Assembly: GCA_014860455.1 (NCBI GenBank)
Contig: JACZJQ010000055.1
Span: 28,289 to 92,288, forward strand
Reading direction: 5' to 3'
DNA length: 64,000 nucleotides
From: Bryobacteraceae bacterium
Lineage (GTDB): Bacteria > Acidobacteriota > Terriglobia > Bryobacterales > Bryobacteraceae
Shown here: positions 44,772-53,556 of the stretch, in pieces
Layout of the letters: every line of letters starts with the position of its first letter
Numbering within the stretch: the first letter of the stretch is position 1
The notes under the pieces: generated by a model
What the model saw: only the letters and a program-made list of their open reading frames with translations
Told to the model about the DNA's origin: nothing
The model's database searches: none
Made by a program: the position numbers and the translations under genes

Positions 44772-44804
44772 GGCTATAACGACTCCTATTCCCTCTCCCG
44801 GCCT

Positions 44805-46535
44805 CTACTCCGGCACCGTGACCGGCCGTGGCGGCGCCAGCACCATCTCGTTGATCGCCCCGCCCGCCGGCACCATCGGGTAGACGTTTTCGAACGAGGA
44901 CACGCGGACGTCCAGCAGATACGGACCCGGCTCGTCCACCGCCTCCCTCAGCGTCCGCTCCAGTTCGAGCGGCGACCGCACGATCTTCGCCTTGATACCG
45001 TAGGCCGCGCCCAAGTGCTCAACATTCGGAAAGGTGTTGATCTCAACCGACGACAGCCGGTTGTTGTAAAACAGTTCCTGCCACTGACGGACCATGCCCA
45101 GGTAGCCGTTGTTCATCACCACGACCTTCACATTCAGCCCGAAGTTGGCCAGCGTCGCCAGTTCAGGCAGCGCCATCTGGAAACCGCCGTCGCCGCAGAT
45201 GCAGAACACCAGCTTGCCCGGATGCGCCATCTGCGCGCCGATTGCCGACGGCAACCCGAAGCCCATCGAGCCCAGCCCGCCGGAGTTCACCCACAGCCGG
45301 GGTTCGTCGAAGCGGATAAACTGCGCCGCCCACATCTGGTGCTGCCCGACGTCGGAGGCCACAATCGCCTTGCCGTCCGAGATCTTATTGATCTCGTACA
45401 TCAGCTGCTGCGGCTTGATTTCGTCCACGCCAAACACGGGCTCGAGCGGGTGCTCGTCCTGCCAGGCATGAACCACGCTCCACCACGCCTTCCGGTCGGC
45501 GTCGCGCAGACCCTGCATCTCCGGAGCCAGTTCCTTCAGCGCCTTCACCAGTTTGGAAAGCACCCTCTTCGCATCGCCCACGATCGGCAGGTCAACGGCC
45601 CGGTTCTTGCCGATTTCGGCCGGATCGATGTCCACATGGATCACCCGCGCATGTGGCGCGAAGGAGCTCAGCCGGCCCGTCACGCGGTCGTCGAAGCGCA
45701 CGCCCAGCGCGATCAGCAGATCGCACTCATACATGCCCATGTTGGCCGCGTAGGAGCCGTGCATGCCCGGCATCGAGATGAAATTGGGATGCGATCCCGG
45801 CAGTGCGCCCAGGCCCATCAGCGTGCAAACAGCAGGGGCGTCGAGCGTCTCCACCACGTCGCGAAGCTCCTCATGCGCATTCGAAGCGATGATGCCGCCG
45901 CCGGCGTAGACATAGGGCCGCTTGGCCTCCCACATCATCTGCGCCGCCCGCCGGATCTGGCCGGCATGGCCTTCGGTCACCACCTTGTAGCCCGGCAGGT
46001 GGATCTCGTGCACCGGCGCGTACTGAGCCTGCCCCTGGAAGGCGTCCTTGGTGATATCGACCAGCACCGGACCGGGCCGGCCCGTGCTGGCAATGTGGAA
46101 CGCTTCGTGGATGGCATGGGCGATCTCGTCGGCCCGCGTCACCAGGATGTTGTGCTTCGTGCAGGGACGGGTGATGCCGAACGTGTCGGCTTCCTGGAAA
46201 GCGTCGGTCCCAATCAGCGTCGAGGTCACCTGCCCGGTGAGCGCGACAACCGGAATCGAGTCCATCAGCGCGTCCACCAGGCCCGTGGTCAGGTTGGTTG
46301 CGCCCGGACCCGACGTCGCGCAGCAAACACCAACCTTACCCGTCGCTCTGGCATAGCCCGACGCCGCAAACGCGGCATTCTCTTCGTGCCGCACCAGTAC
46401 GTGCTGGATCGGGTCGTCGTAGATCGCGTCATACAGCGGCAGCATCACTCCGCCGGGATAGCCGAACATCACATCCACGCCCTCGCGGGCCAGACACTCC
46501 AGAAGGATGTGTGCGCCGTTCTTCAGGTTCGACAT
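44805..46535 (-). CDS. ilvB: Acetolactate synthase large subunit
   Basis: 576 residues. Thiamine-diphosphate enzyme: N-terminal GYPGGVMLPLYDA with the ATSGPGATN loop, FAD domain in the middle, and TPP motif GDGGFQMALPELATL...NNGYLGMVRQWQ. The catalytic Glu is in LVRHEENAAFAASGYA. It is the first committed enzyme of valine, leucine and isoleucine synthesis. First gene of ilvB-ilvN-ilvC-cimA. A possible attenuator leader lies upstream (46600-46860). Confidence 0.96.
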   Translation of the reverse strand: MSNLKNGAHILLECLAREGVDVMFGYPGGVMLPLYDAIYDDPIQHVLVRHEENAAFAASGYARATGKVGVCCATSGPGATNLTTGLVDALMDSIPVVALTGQVTSTLIGTDAFQEADTFGITRPCTKHNILVTRADEIAHAIHEAFHIASTGRPGPVLVDITKDAFQGQAQYAPVHEIHLPGYKVVTEGHAGQIRRAAQMMWEAKRPYVYAGGGIIASNAHEELRDVVETLDAPAVCTLMGLGALPGSHPNFISMPGMHGSYAANMGMYECDLLIALGVRFDDRVTGRLSSFAPHARVIHVDIDPAEIGKNRAVDLPIVGDAKRVLSKLVKALKELAPEMQGLRDADRKAWWSVVHAWQDEHPLEPVFGVDEIKPQQLMYEINKISDGKAIVASDVGQHQMWAAQFIRFDEPRLWVNSGGLGSMGFGLPSAIGAQMAHPGKLVFCICGDGGFQMALPELATLANFGLNVKVVVMNNGYLGMVRQWQELFYNNRLSSVEINTFPNVEHLGAAYGIKAKIVRSPLELERTLREAVDEPGPYLLDVRVSSFENVYPMVPAGGAINEMVLAPPRPVTVPE

Positions 46536-46606
46536 AAGCTCTTATCGCTTCCTCTCAGGCCGCCGCATCGGGCCGGTAGCCGGATTCAATTCGTCTATAT
46601 GCGAGA

Positions 46607-46643
46607 AAGGCCACCATCGGGTCGCTGCCCGCCTGGTGGCCTT
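46607..46643 (-). terminator. Candidate ilvB attenuator hairpin
   Basis: AAGGCCACCA (46607-46616) pairs with TGGTGGCCTT (46634-46643), and CGGG/CCCG inside adds four pairs; the stem ends about 70 bases before the ilvB ATG. Read leftward it is followed by TCTCG, so the U tract is poor. An upstream GATGGTGGC (46852-46860, minus strand) can compete for the same CCACC arm, as an alternative fold. Confidence 0.4.
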
Positions 46644-46674
46644 GATCTTGCTTTTCTTAAGCGCCGTGGCTCAC

Positions 46675-46788
46675 TCAGGCGGGTCCGTGCGGGCGGATTC
46701 CGATCCGAATAATGCCTACAGCGACGGAGTTTACAGACACACGTGCGGCGTTCCTGTTTGCGAGGATTACTTGTGCCGCATGCGCCAT
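46675..46788 (-). CDS. Candidate ilv leader peptide (37 codons)
   Basis: An ATG at 46788 opens 37 codons ending TGA at 46675, 31 bases before the hairpin at 46643. The peptide has six Val, five Ile and one Leu, including VSVNSVAVGIIRIGI near its end, the biased make-up expected of an ilv leader peptide that senses charged Val- and Ile-tRNA. No convincing Shine-Dalgarno is visible. Short ORFs arise by chance, so this is tentative. Confidence 0.33.
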   Translation of the reverse strand: MAHAAQVILANRNAARVSVNSVAVGIIRIGIRPHGPA

Positions 46789-46913
46789 CTCTTAGAGCTT
46801 AAGACAGTAGCCCTGGAAATGCAACCTGCCACGGAAATAAAAAACGCTTATGCCACCATCACAAAGCAGCAAGAATCCGGCCTCCGGCCGCCGCCGGCGC
46901 CCCGGCCCGCCCC

Positions 46914-46955
46914 AAAAAGGAATGAGGCCCTGAGATTTTGGGGTCTCAGGGCCTC
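46914..46955 (-). terminator. Terminator hairpin downstream of accC
   Basis: A perfect 12-bp stem (GAGGCCCTGAGA 46924-46935, TCTCAGGGCCTC 46944-46955, eight-base loop) lies about 130 bases after the accC stop. Read leftward, a run of five T (46914-46918) follows a short spacer. It should end the accB-accC transcript and isolate the ilv leader. Confidence 0.6.
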
Positions 46956-46970
46956 TGTCAGAGGGGCTAT

Positions 46971-46992
46971 GTGAGGATCTGGGTATCCTCAC
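46971..46992. terminator. Second hairpin in the accC-ilvB gap
   Basis: GTGAGGAT (46971-46978) pairs perfectly with ATCCTCAC (46985-46992) around a six-base loop. It lies just upstream (in accC transcription direction) of the main terminator and may be a tandem terminator or 3'-end guard. Confidence 0.4.
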
Positions 46993-47085
46993 TGGGATGC
47001 ATGAAGTCGATGACGACTTATGTAATTGATCCTAGTCTAGCAAGCCGAGAATCGGACCCGCAACACCTATTTTATTAATCTTTCC

Positions 47086-48453
47086 CTAATCCTCGTAAAC
47101 TGCCTTCTTCGACTTCTCGAGGAAGCGCTGGATGTAGTGTGTGTCGATCTCGGCGTCGCGGAAGGCTTGGTCCTTCAGGATGCGCTGGTGCAGGGGGATC
47201 GAGGTATGGATGCCCTCCACCACGAACAGGTCCAGCGCCCGCAACAGCCTGGCGATGGCCTCCTCGCGGTTAGACCCATGCGCGATCAGCTTGGCGATCA
47301 TCGAATCGTAATACGGCGGAATCACTCCATCAACGTAGGCCGCCGTGTCCACCCGGATGCCGATGCCGCCCGGCACGTTCATCGCCTTGATGCGGCCCGG
47401 CGAGGGGGTAAACGTCTCGGGATGCTCGGCGTTGATGCGGCACTCGATAGCGTGGCCGCGCATCACGATCGGCCGGTCGAGGATGTCGGCCAGCTTTTCG
47501 CCCGCCGCCACCCGGATCTGGGTCTTCACCAGGTCGACGCCGGTGATGAACTCGGTCACAGGGTGCTCCACCTGGATGCGCGCGTTCACCTCGATGAAAA
47601 ACAGGCTGCCGTCGGTATCCATCAGGAACTCCACCGTCCCGGCGTTGGTATAGCCGATCGCCTCGAAGGCATCCTTGATGGCCTTCATGGTGGCCTCGCG
47701 GACCTCGGGTTTCAGCACCGGCGATGGCGCTTCCTCGATCAACTTCTGATGGCGCCGCTGCACCGAACATTCGCGTTCGAACAGCACCTCGACGTCGCCA
47801 TGGTGGTCGGCGATCACCTGGAATTCGATATGCCGCGGCCGTTCGATAAACTTCTCGACATAGATGTCGGCGCAGGAAAACGACGAACCCGCCTCCTGCG
47901 ACGCCTGTATGAACAGTTTCGGCAGTTCCTCGGGCTCGCGGACCACTCTCATGCCACGGCCGCCGCCGCCAGCAGACGCCTTCAGGATGACCGGGTAGCC
48001 GATTTCGGCAGCCACTTCCAGCCCTTCCTCGGCATCACGCAATATGCCTTCCGACCCCGGCAGAATCGGCACGCCGTGGGCTTTCATCACCTCGCGGGCG
48101 CGCTGTTTCAACCCCATCAGGCGCGTCACTTCCGGGCTGGGCCCGATGAACTTGATGCCCGAGGTCTCGCAAACTTCGGCGAAATCGGCATTCTCGCTCA
48201 GGAAACCGTAGCCGGGGTGGATGGCCTGGACGTTGGTGATCTCGGCGGCGCTGATGACCGACGGAATGTTGAGGTAGCTCAACGCGCTCTTGGCCGGTCC
48301 GATGCAGACGGCCTCGTCGGCGAACCGGACGTGGAGCGAGTTGCGGTCGGCTTCGGAGTAGACGGCCACCGTCTTGATGCCCAGGTCCCGGCAGGCGCAG
48401 ATGACGCGGAGTGCGATCTCTCCGCGATTGGCGATCAGGATCTTCTGAAACAT
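47086..48453 (-). CDS. accC: Acetyl-CoA carboxylase, biotin carboxylase subunit
   Basis: 455 residues. ATP-grasp enzyme that carboxylates biotin on AccB in fatty acid synthesis. N-terminus [25 protein letters not shown]; Gly-rich loop [11 protein letters not shown]; carboxylation-site region [16 protein letters not shown]. It follows accB after 22 bp; the two form the usual accBC pair. Confidence 0.96.
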   Translation of the reverse strand: MFQKILIANRGEIALRVICACRDLGIKTVAVYSEADRNSLHVRFADEAVCIGPAKSALSYLNIPSVISAAEITNVQAIHPGYGFLSENADFAEVCETSGIKFIGPSPEVTRLMGLKQRAREVMKAHGVPILPGSEGILRDAEEGLEVAAEIGYPVILKASAGGGGRGMRVVREPEELPKLFIQASQEAGSSFSCADIYVEKFIERPRHIEFQVIADHHGDVEVLFERECSVQRRHQKLIEEAPSPVLKPEVREATMKAIKDAFEAIGYTNAGTVEFLMDTDGSLFFIEVNARIQVEHPVTEFITGVDLVKTQIRVAAGEKLADILDRPIVMRGHAIECRINAEHPETFTPSPGRIKAMNVPGGIGIRVDTAAYVDGVIPPYYDSMIAKLIAHGSNREEAIARLLRALDLFVVEGIHTSIPLHQRILKDQAFRDAEIDTHYIQRFLEKSKKAVYED

Positions 48454-48475
48454 GTTGTTGGTCGGCGTCGAGGGC

Positions 48476-48967
48476 CTAATTCGGCTTCACCAGGAACAGC
48501 GCCTCGCCGTATTCCACGGGCTGGCCGTTTTCAACCAGGCGTTTCACCACTGTGCCCGAGATCTCCGATTCAATCTCGTTCATCAGTTTCATGGACTCGA
48601 TGATGCACAGCACCTTGCCGGGCTGGATACGGTCGCCGGCCTGGATGAACGGCGGCGAGCCGGGCGAGGGGGATTCGTAGAACGTCCCCACGATGGGCGA
48701 GGTCACCGTTTGCAGCGACGGGTCTGTCAGGTCAGCCAGTCCGCCGCCCGCGCCTGCCGCGGGACCCGGCGCGGGTGCTGCATGAACAGGCGGGGCAACA
48801 TGCACCCCAGGCGCGGCCGCGGGCGCAGCCGCCGGAATCATGATCTCCTGCGTCACGCCTCCGTGGCGTTTGATCCAGACCCGGTTCTCGCCGCGCTGCA
48901 CCTCAAGTTCGGCGATGCCGGATGCGACAACCGTGTGGATCAGGTCTTGAATCTCTTCAATGGTCAT
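48476..48967 (-). CDS. accB: Biotin carboxyl carrier protein of acetyl-CoA carboxylase
   Basis: 163 residues: N-terminal helix-rich part ([25 protein letters not shown]), an Ala/Pro linker (about 55-80), and the biotinyl domain with [12 protein letters not shown] carrying the biotinylated Lys. The start overlaps the peptidase stop in ATGA (48964-48967). Its translation is coupled to the Xaa-Pro peptidase, as in many bacteria. Confidence 0.95.
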   Translation of the reverse strand: MTIEEIQDLIHTVVASGIAELEVQRGENRVWIKRHGGVTQEIMIPAAAPAAAPGVHVAPPVHAAPAPGPAAGAGGGLADLTDPSLQTVTSPIVGTFYESPSPGSPPFIQAGDRIQPGKVLCIIESMKLMNEIESEISGTVVKRLVENGQPVEYGEALFLVKPN

Positions 48968-50076
48968 GATGCGAGTACCAATAATTCCTTCGCTGTGGGG
49001 GTGAGGATCTCGGCGCCCGTCTCGGTCACCAGGATGGTGTCTTCGATCCGGACTCCGCCGTATCCCTCCAGGTATGCCCCTGGTTCGATGGTGATTACCA
49101 TGCCGGCCTCGAGCGTGTCCGCCGAGGTCCGGCCAATGCGCGGGTCCTCATGAATCTCCAGGCCCAACCCATGGCCGGTGGAGTGCATGAAGGCTTTGTC
49201 GAGTTTCCGCTTCTTCAAGGACTGGCGGGCGGCCTCGTCCACCTTGCAGGCTTGCACGCCCGCGCGGACCATGCCGAGCGCCGCCAATTGCGCCTCGAGA
49301 ACGGCTGAATGAAGATCTGTGGCTTTCGCCGTGGGACGTCCCAGGTAGGCCATGCGCGTCATATCGCTGGCGTAGCCGTCCAGGCATGCGCCCATGTCCA
49401 CCAATAGTAGCCGATCCCTGCCCACCTGGACCGGCCTCGGACGGGCATGAGGAAGCCCTGAATGCTCGCCAGAGGCGACGATGGTCTCAAACGACGGTCC
49501 CGACGCGCCGAGTTTGCGCATCTCGAAATCAATGGTGGCCGCCAGCGCCAGTTCCGTGGTCTCCGGCTTCACCTTCCGGATCGCCTTCTCATAGACCTTC
49601 GACGCCAGCAAAACCGACCGCCGGATCAGTTCAATCTCAAATGCCGACTTCACCATCCGCTGCCGGTCCACCAGCGTGCCCACGCCGGTCAACTTCGTCT
49701 TCTTTCCGAACACCGCCGATGCCACCAGCCACTGCTGATGCGTCACGCGCGCCGCTTCCAGGGCGATCCTCGATATTGGCTTGCGCGCGATGTCTTTCAC
49801 CGCGTCGGTCCAGGTGGACCCGGTCAGCACTTTGACGGCGCAATCGCATTCCGCCGACGCCTGGAAGTTGTAGCGGGGATCTGTGTAAAGGACGGATTTC
49901 TTTGGGGATACCAGCAGCAGCGCATTGCTGCCCGTGAAGCCGGACAGGTAACGCACATTGGGCGGATGCGACACCAGCATCGCTTCGGCCTTCGACAAGG
50001 CGAGCGTCTCCAGCAGCCGGGCGCGCCTCGACGGACGGGGATCGGGAACTACAGGCAAACCTCTCAATTGTAACAT
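48964..50076 (-). CDS. M24 family Xaa-Pro-type peptidase
   Basis: 370 residues. Creatinase-N-like domain (about 15-145) followed by the pita-bread peptidase fold. Dinuclear metal ligands by family pattern are the Asp pair in [16 protein letters not shown], the His in [13 protein letters not shown], and Glu in TIEPG and RIEDTIL. It removes N-terminal residues before proline (proline aminopeptidase or related dipeptidase). Overlaps accB (ATGA) and starts 24 bp after the FecR-like gene. A pepP-accB-accC order is common. Confidence 0.88.
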   Translation of the reverse strand: MLQLRGLPVVPDPRPSRRARLLETLALSKAEAMLVSHPPNVRYLSGFTGSNALLLVSPKKSVLYTDPRYNFQASAECDCAVKVLTGSTWTDAVKDIARKPISRIALEAARVTHQQWLVASAVFGKKTKLTGVGTLVDRQRMVKSAFEIELIRRSVLLASKVYEKAIRKVKPETTELALAATIDFEMRKLGASGPSFETIVASGEHSGLPHARPRPVQVGRDRLLLVDMGACLDGYASDMTRMAYLGRPTAKATDLHSAVLEAQLAALGMVRAGVQACKVDEAARQSLKKRKLDKAFMHSTGHGLGLEIHEDPRIGRTSADTLEAGMVITIEPGAYLEGYGGVRIEDTILVTETGAEILTPTAKELLVLAS

Positions 50077-50100
50077 CGGGGGCGGCCCGGACCGCCTGAA

Positions 50101-51021
50101 TTACCACTTCCGCCGCCACCCCCGCCACCACTGCGCACTTTCCAAACCCAGCGCATTCCAACACAGGTCAATTGCCGCCGCCTCTCCACGCCCGATTCGC
50201 TCCGCCGTGACCTCAGCAGGGATGCTCACCAACCGCCCGAGCCGCTCAAACGCCATCTCGCGCTGCCGCCCCTCCGTGCGCGTCATAACGTGCCACACCG
50301 TCAGGGCGTCTTCCTTCCGGGCGTTGTCCAGGATCTCCCGTATCGCTGTCTCTGACGGCGTCTCGGCAAAACGCCGGGTCGCCTCAACCAACTTGGCCGG
50401 CGCATCCCTGAGGAACGGGATCCCCGGACCCGCGTCCCTCCTTGTCAGGCAGCGCGCCCCAGCCGGCACGAACGACTCCATACCGGCATGAAGAAAGGCC
50501 ACCCACCCGGTCTCCACGTCCAGCGTTCCATTGCCCTTCCTGTCTACCGTAAGCGTGTACTGGCATCCCAGATCTACCGCCCGCGACGATGGCGTGTCCA
50601 CGACGAACGCCCCGGGCGGCGCCAGAATGAGCGCGTGCATGGTGCCGGCCCGCAGATCGAACCGGTGATACCCTGACCGCGATTCGGCAATGCTCAGTTC
50701 GCCCGAAGGCGCGAGTTCAACTTGCCCAAACCCCTCGGCCCAGAGCCGCCTGGACTCGCCAGCCCCCGTGCGCACAACTTCGCCCGCAACCAGCGCCCGA
50801 TCCTCCATCTTCCAGGCGGTGGCCGCAGGCGGCGGCACTGACATGGCCTGCCAGAGCGCCGCCCCGGCCAACAGGCAAGCGGCGGCAGCCCCGGGAATCC
50901 ACCGCCTTCGCGGAACGGGCGCCTTCGAATGTTTAAGCCTGAGCTGGCCCAGGACCGATTCCAGCCTCGCCACTGCCGGCTCCGCCTGGCCGCTGCCATC
51001 CCAAAGATAATCGTCCTTCAT
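50101..51021 (-). CDS. FecR-like membrane protein, likely anti-sigma factor
   Basis: 306 residues. A short cytoplasmic N-terminus (about 45 residues, ending RRRW) leads into one membrane helix (IPGAAAACLLAGAALWQAM). A periplasmic FecR-like beta domain (about 70-190) follows, with GEVVRTGAGESRRLWAEGFGQVELAPSGELSI and AGTMHALILAPPGAFVVDTPSSRAVDLGCQYTL. The tail is helical. FecR proteins hold or activate ECF sigma factors at the membrane. The start overlaps the sigma factor stop in ATGA at 51018-51021. Confidence 0.82.
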   Translation of the reverse strand: MKDDYLWDGSGQAEPAVARLESVLGQLRLKHSKAPVPRRRWIPGAAAACLLAGAALWQAMSVPPPAATAWKMEDRALVAGEVVRTGAGESRRLWAEGFGQVELAPSGELSIAESRSGYHRFDLRAGTMHALILAPPGAFVVDTPSSRAVDLGCQYTLTVDRKGNGTLDVETGWVAFLHAGMESFVPAGARCLTRRDAGPGIPFLRDAPAKLVEATRRFAETPSETAIREILDNARKEDALTVWHVMTRTEGRQREMAFERLGRLVSIPAEVTAERIGRGEAAAIDLCWNALGLESAQWWRGWRRKW

Positions 51022-51566
51022 GGCGCCTTCCCCACGTTAATTCTCTCCCTCAGCAACTTCATGCCCCGCGTCAGATTCACCCTGACCGAACCCGCCGTGA
51101 GTCCCGTCTGCTCGGCGATTTCCGGCCCGGTGAGCCCTTCCACCAGCCTCAGCACCAGCGTCTCCCGGTATGCCTCGGGCAGTTCCTGAATGCAGGCGAG
51201 GATCCGCAACGCCTCCAGCCTCGACTCTGCCGGCGGGCCCGCCGCGGCCAGAGTCGCCGGGACCTCAACCATCCACTTCCTGGACCTCATATAATCGGCC
51301 GCCTTGCTCCTGGCAATCGACGCCAACCACCCGCCGAACGCCCCTCCATCGCGCAACGCCGGCAGCCGGTCCATGGCCGACATGAAGACGTCCTGCACCA
51401 GATCCTCGGCGTCCGGAGCCGGCACGCGCGCAAGCAGAATCCCGTGGACCATCCTCACGTACCTCGTGTAAAGTTCCCCAAACGCGGCTCGGTCTCCCGC
51501 GCTCGCGCAGTGCACGAGTGAGAGAATCCGGGCCGCGTTCGCTGGAAACGCCAAGGTCGGCGACAT
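51018..51566 (-). CDS. ECF sigma factor paired with FecR-like protein
   Basis: 182 residues. Region 2: AAFGELYTRYVRMVHGILLARVPAPDAEDLVQDVFMSAMDRL; region 4: LPEAYRETLVLRLVEGLTGPEIAEQTGLTAGSVRVNLTRGMKLLRERI. It recruits RNA polymerase to a small set of promoters, probably under control of the FecR-like protein. Start at ATG 51566 is chosen because it keeps the family N-terminus; it lies 4 bp after the secreted-protein stop. The run with an exported protein in front is unusual. Confidence 0.88.
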   Translation of the reverse strand: MSPTLAFPANAARILSLVHCASAGDRAAFGELYTRYVRMVHGILLARVPAPDAEDLVQDVFMSAMDRLPALRDGGAFGGWLASIARSKAADYMRSRKWMVEVPATLAAAGPPAESRLEALRILACIQELPEAYRETLVLRLVEGLTGPEIAEQTGLTAGSVRVNLTRGMKLLRERINVGKAP

Positions 51567-51570
51567 GTCC

Positions 51571-52020
51571 TCAATTAGACGCAAGCAGGCCGGCAACGTC
51601 CCGGTCGCCCGCGGCGCCGCTGACGTACTTCGCCAGTTGCCTGGCCGGTTCGTTGTTCTTCACCGGGATCAGCGCCGATGTCTGGCTGCCTTCATAGCTG
51701 GCCACCACACGGATCACCCACTTGCCCTCCGCCGGCCACTGGCGCGTGATCGCGAACAATCCCGGTTTGGACAAAGCCTTCACCACCAGCGGCAAACTGG
51801 TCCGCTTGCCGCCCGCGATGCCTTCGGCCGTAGCCGTCACTTTCGCAGCGCTCGGGTTGCCGCACCCTGTCGGCATCAGCGTCACCACCGCGTTCATGGC
51901 CCGCGCTTCCGGGCTTGCCTCCGGATTGCCCAGCGTGATCCAGAAACCACCGGCCAGCATGGGAACACATACCGCCGCCACGGCCAGAGCCGCCCGGCAT
52001 GCCATTGTCAATTTGCGCAT
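51571..52020 (-). CDS. Small secreted protein upstream of the ECF sigma factor
   Basis: 149 residues: signal peptide (ending VPMLAGG), then a beta-rich body with WITLGNPEASPEARAMNAVVTLMPTGCGNPSAAKVTATAEGI, SLPLVVKALSKPGLFAITRQWPAEGKWVIRVVASYEGSQTSALIPV. The ATG at 52020 has AAGGAGGGG nine bases upstream, a very strong ribosome site. No known family. Its stop lies 4 bp before the sigma factor start, so it may be the surface or envelope factor regulated by, or sensed by, the sigma/FecR pair. Confidence 0.72.
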   Translation of the reverse strand: MRKLTMACRAALAVAAVCVPMLAGGFWITLGNPEASPEARAMNAVVTLMPTGCGNPSAAKVTATAEGIAGGKRTSLPLVVKALSKPGLFAITRQWPAEGKWVIRVVASYEGSQTSALIPVKNNEPARQLAKYVSGAAGDRDVAGLLASN

Positions 52021-52143
52021 CTTGTTCGCCCCTCCTTTGGGCTGCAACGTATGCCCTCAAAGACGGATCCCAACGCAGGAGTGCTAACAACGTGTGCTCG
52101 ATTCGCCGCTCCATCTCCGGCTATCAGTTATAAACTGGTGCGC

Positions 52144-53556
52144 ATGAACACCACTCGACGCGGATTCCTCGCCTCGCTCGCCGCGGCGCCCCAGTTACTG
52201 GCACAGAATCCTCGCGACGTCCGCATCGTTGATGTCGCCACTTCGCGCGAAGACTATATCTACCGCGCCCCGCTCAAGTTCGGCGGCGCCATCGTCGACC
52301 GCGTCACCCTGCTCAACGTCAACCTCACCATCTCCGACCGCGCCGGCCGCACCGCCAAGGGCTTCGGCTCGATGCCCCTCGGCAACATCTGGGCCTTCCC
52401 TTCGAAGACCATGAATTACGCCCAGACCCTGGCCGCCATGCAGACCCTCGCCGCCAAGATCCGCGCCATCGCCGCCGCCTGCACGGACTACGCCCACCCT
52501 GTCGAACTCAACCACATCCTGGAACCCGCATGGCTCCGCGCCGGCGACGATACAACGCGTGAACTCAAACTCGCCGAGCCCATCCCGAAGCTCTGCACCC
52601 TGGTCACCGCCTCGCCCTTCGACGCCGCCCTCAACGACGCCTACGGCAAGCTCAACAAGCGATCTGTCTTCCATTGCTACGGCCGTGAGTACCTGCGCGA
52701 AGATCTTTCTCGCTATCTGGGGGCCGAGTTCAAGGGCCTTTTCCTCGGCCAGTTCGTCAACCGTGAGCCCAAGCCCCGCATGCCGCTCTATCATCTGGTC
52801 GGCGCGGTGGACCCCATCGTCGAGGCCGACATCCCCAAACGCCTCAACGACGGCTTGCCCGAAACCCTGCCCGAGTGGATCGACTACAACGGCCTCACCC
52901 ATCTCAAGATCAAGCTGAACGGCGACAACCTGGCCTGGGACCGCGACCGCATCCTGACCGTCGACCGCGTCGCCGGCGAAGTCATGGCCCGCCGCAAGAC
53001 CGAGAAATGGTTCTACTCGCTTGACTTCAACGAAAAGTGCCAGAGCGTCGAGTATCTGCTCGACATGCTCCGCCAGGTGAAAGAGAAATCACCCGCCGGC
53101 TTCGAACGCATCCAGTACATCGAACAACCCACCAAACGCGATCTCAAGGCAGACAAGCATAACGTCATGCACGAGGCCGCCAAACTCCGGCCGGTGGTGA
53201 TCGACGAATCGCTGGTTGATCTTGAGTCACTTGCGATGGCCCGTGAAATGGGCTACTCCGGCGCGGCGCTGAAAGCCTGCAAAGGCCAGTCGCAGGCCCT
53301 ACTCATGGCCGCCGCCGCGCAGAAGTGGAAGATGTTCCTCTGCGTCCAGGACCTGACATGCCCCGGCGCCTCGCTGATTCACTCGGCCGGACTCGCCGCC
53401 CACGTCCCCGGCGTCGCCGCTATCGAGGCCAACTCGCGCCAGTACGTCCCGGCGGCGAATAAGAAATGGGAAGCCAAGTTCCCCGGCATCTTCAACGTGA
53501 AGGATGGCCAGATGAATACCTCCATCCTCAACCGCCCGGGCCTGAGCGCGGTCTAG
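52144..53556 (+). CDS. Tat-exported enolase-superfamily (mandelate racemase/muconate lactonising type) protein
   Basis: 470 residues. Twin-arginine signal MNTTRRGFLASLAAAPQLLAQ. Barrel motifs of the superfamily are the KxK acid/base pair in HLKIKLNG, metal ligands in YSLDFNEK, YIEQPT and VVIDESLVD, and a later Lys in LKACKGQSQ. The set suggests an active proton-abstracting enzyme on a carboxylate substrate outside the cytoplasm; the substrate is unknown. Its TAG stop shares CTAG with the convergent URO-D-family gene. Confidence 0.85.
   Translation: MNTTRRGFLASLAAAPQLLAQNPRDVRIVDVATSREDYIYRAPLKFGGAIVDRVTLLNVNLTISDRAGRTAKGFGSMPLGNIWAFPSKTMNYAQTLAAMQTLAAKIRAIAAACTDYAHPVELNHILEPAWLRAGDDTTRELKLAEPIPKLCTLVTASPFDAALNDAYGKLNKRSVFHCYGREYLREDLSRYLGAEFKGLFLGQFVNREPKPRMPLYHLVGAVDPIVEADIPKRLNDGLPETLPEWIDYNGLTHLKIKLNGDNLAWDRDRILTVDRVAGEVMARRKTEKWFYSLDFNEKCQSVEYLLDMLRQVKEKSPAGFERIQYIEQPTKRDLKADKHNVMHEAAKLRPVVIDESLVDLESLAMAREMGYSGAALKACKGQSQALLMAAAAQKWKMFLCVQDLTCPGASLIHSAGLAAHVPGVAAIEANSRQYVPAANKKWEAKFPGIFNVKDGQMNTSILNRPGLSAV

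Larger units (their letters stand above)
46536..47085. other. 550-bp intergenic region between accC and ilvB
   Basis: Both flanking operons run leftward. The right part (46912-46995) holds two stable hairpins that suit termination after accC. The left part (46600-46860) holds a Val/Ile-rich short ORF and a strong hairpin before ilvB, a possible attenuator. A plus-strand frame across the region is judged non-coding. The AT-richer segment 47000-47085 shows nothing I can assign. Confidence 0.7.

Noticed and set aside
45015..46712. A 565-codon plus-strand frame antisense to ilvB
   Set aside because: Gene-antisense frames stay open in GC-rich DNA. The sequence is His/Arg/Leu-rich without domains, while the opposite strand is a textbook acetolactate synthase.
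46507..46974. A 155-codon plus-strand frame covering the ilvB-accC gap, with a short hydrophobic stretch
   Set aside because: Its only ATG lies inside ilvB. The chain has no domain, and its 3' end consists of the accC terminator hairpin, so I treat it as non-coding.
47137..48603. A 488-codon plus-strand frame antisense to accC
   Set aside because: Asp/His/Arg-rich shadow; accC is unmistakable on the other strand.
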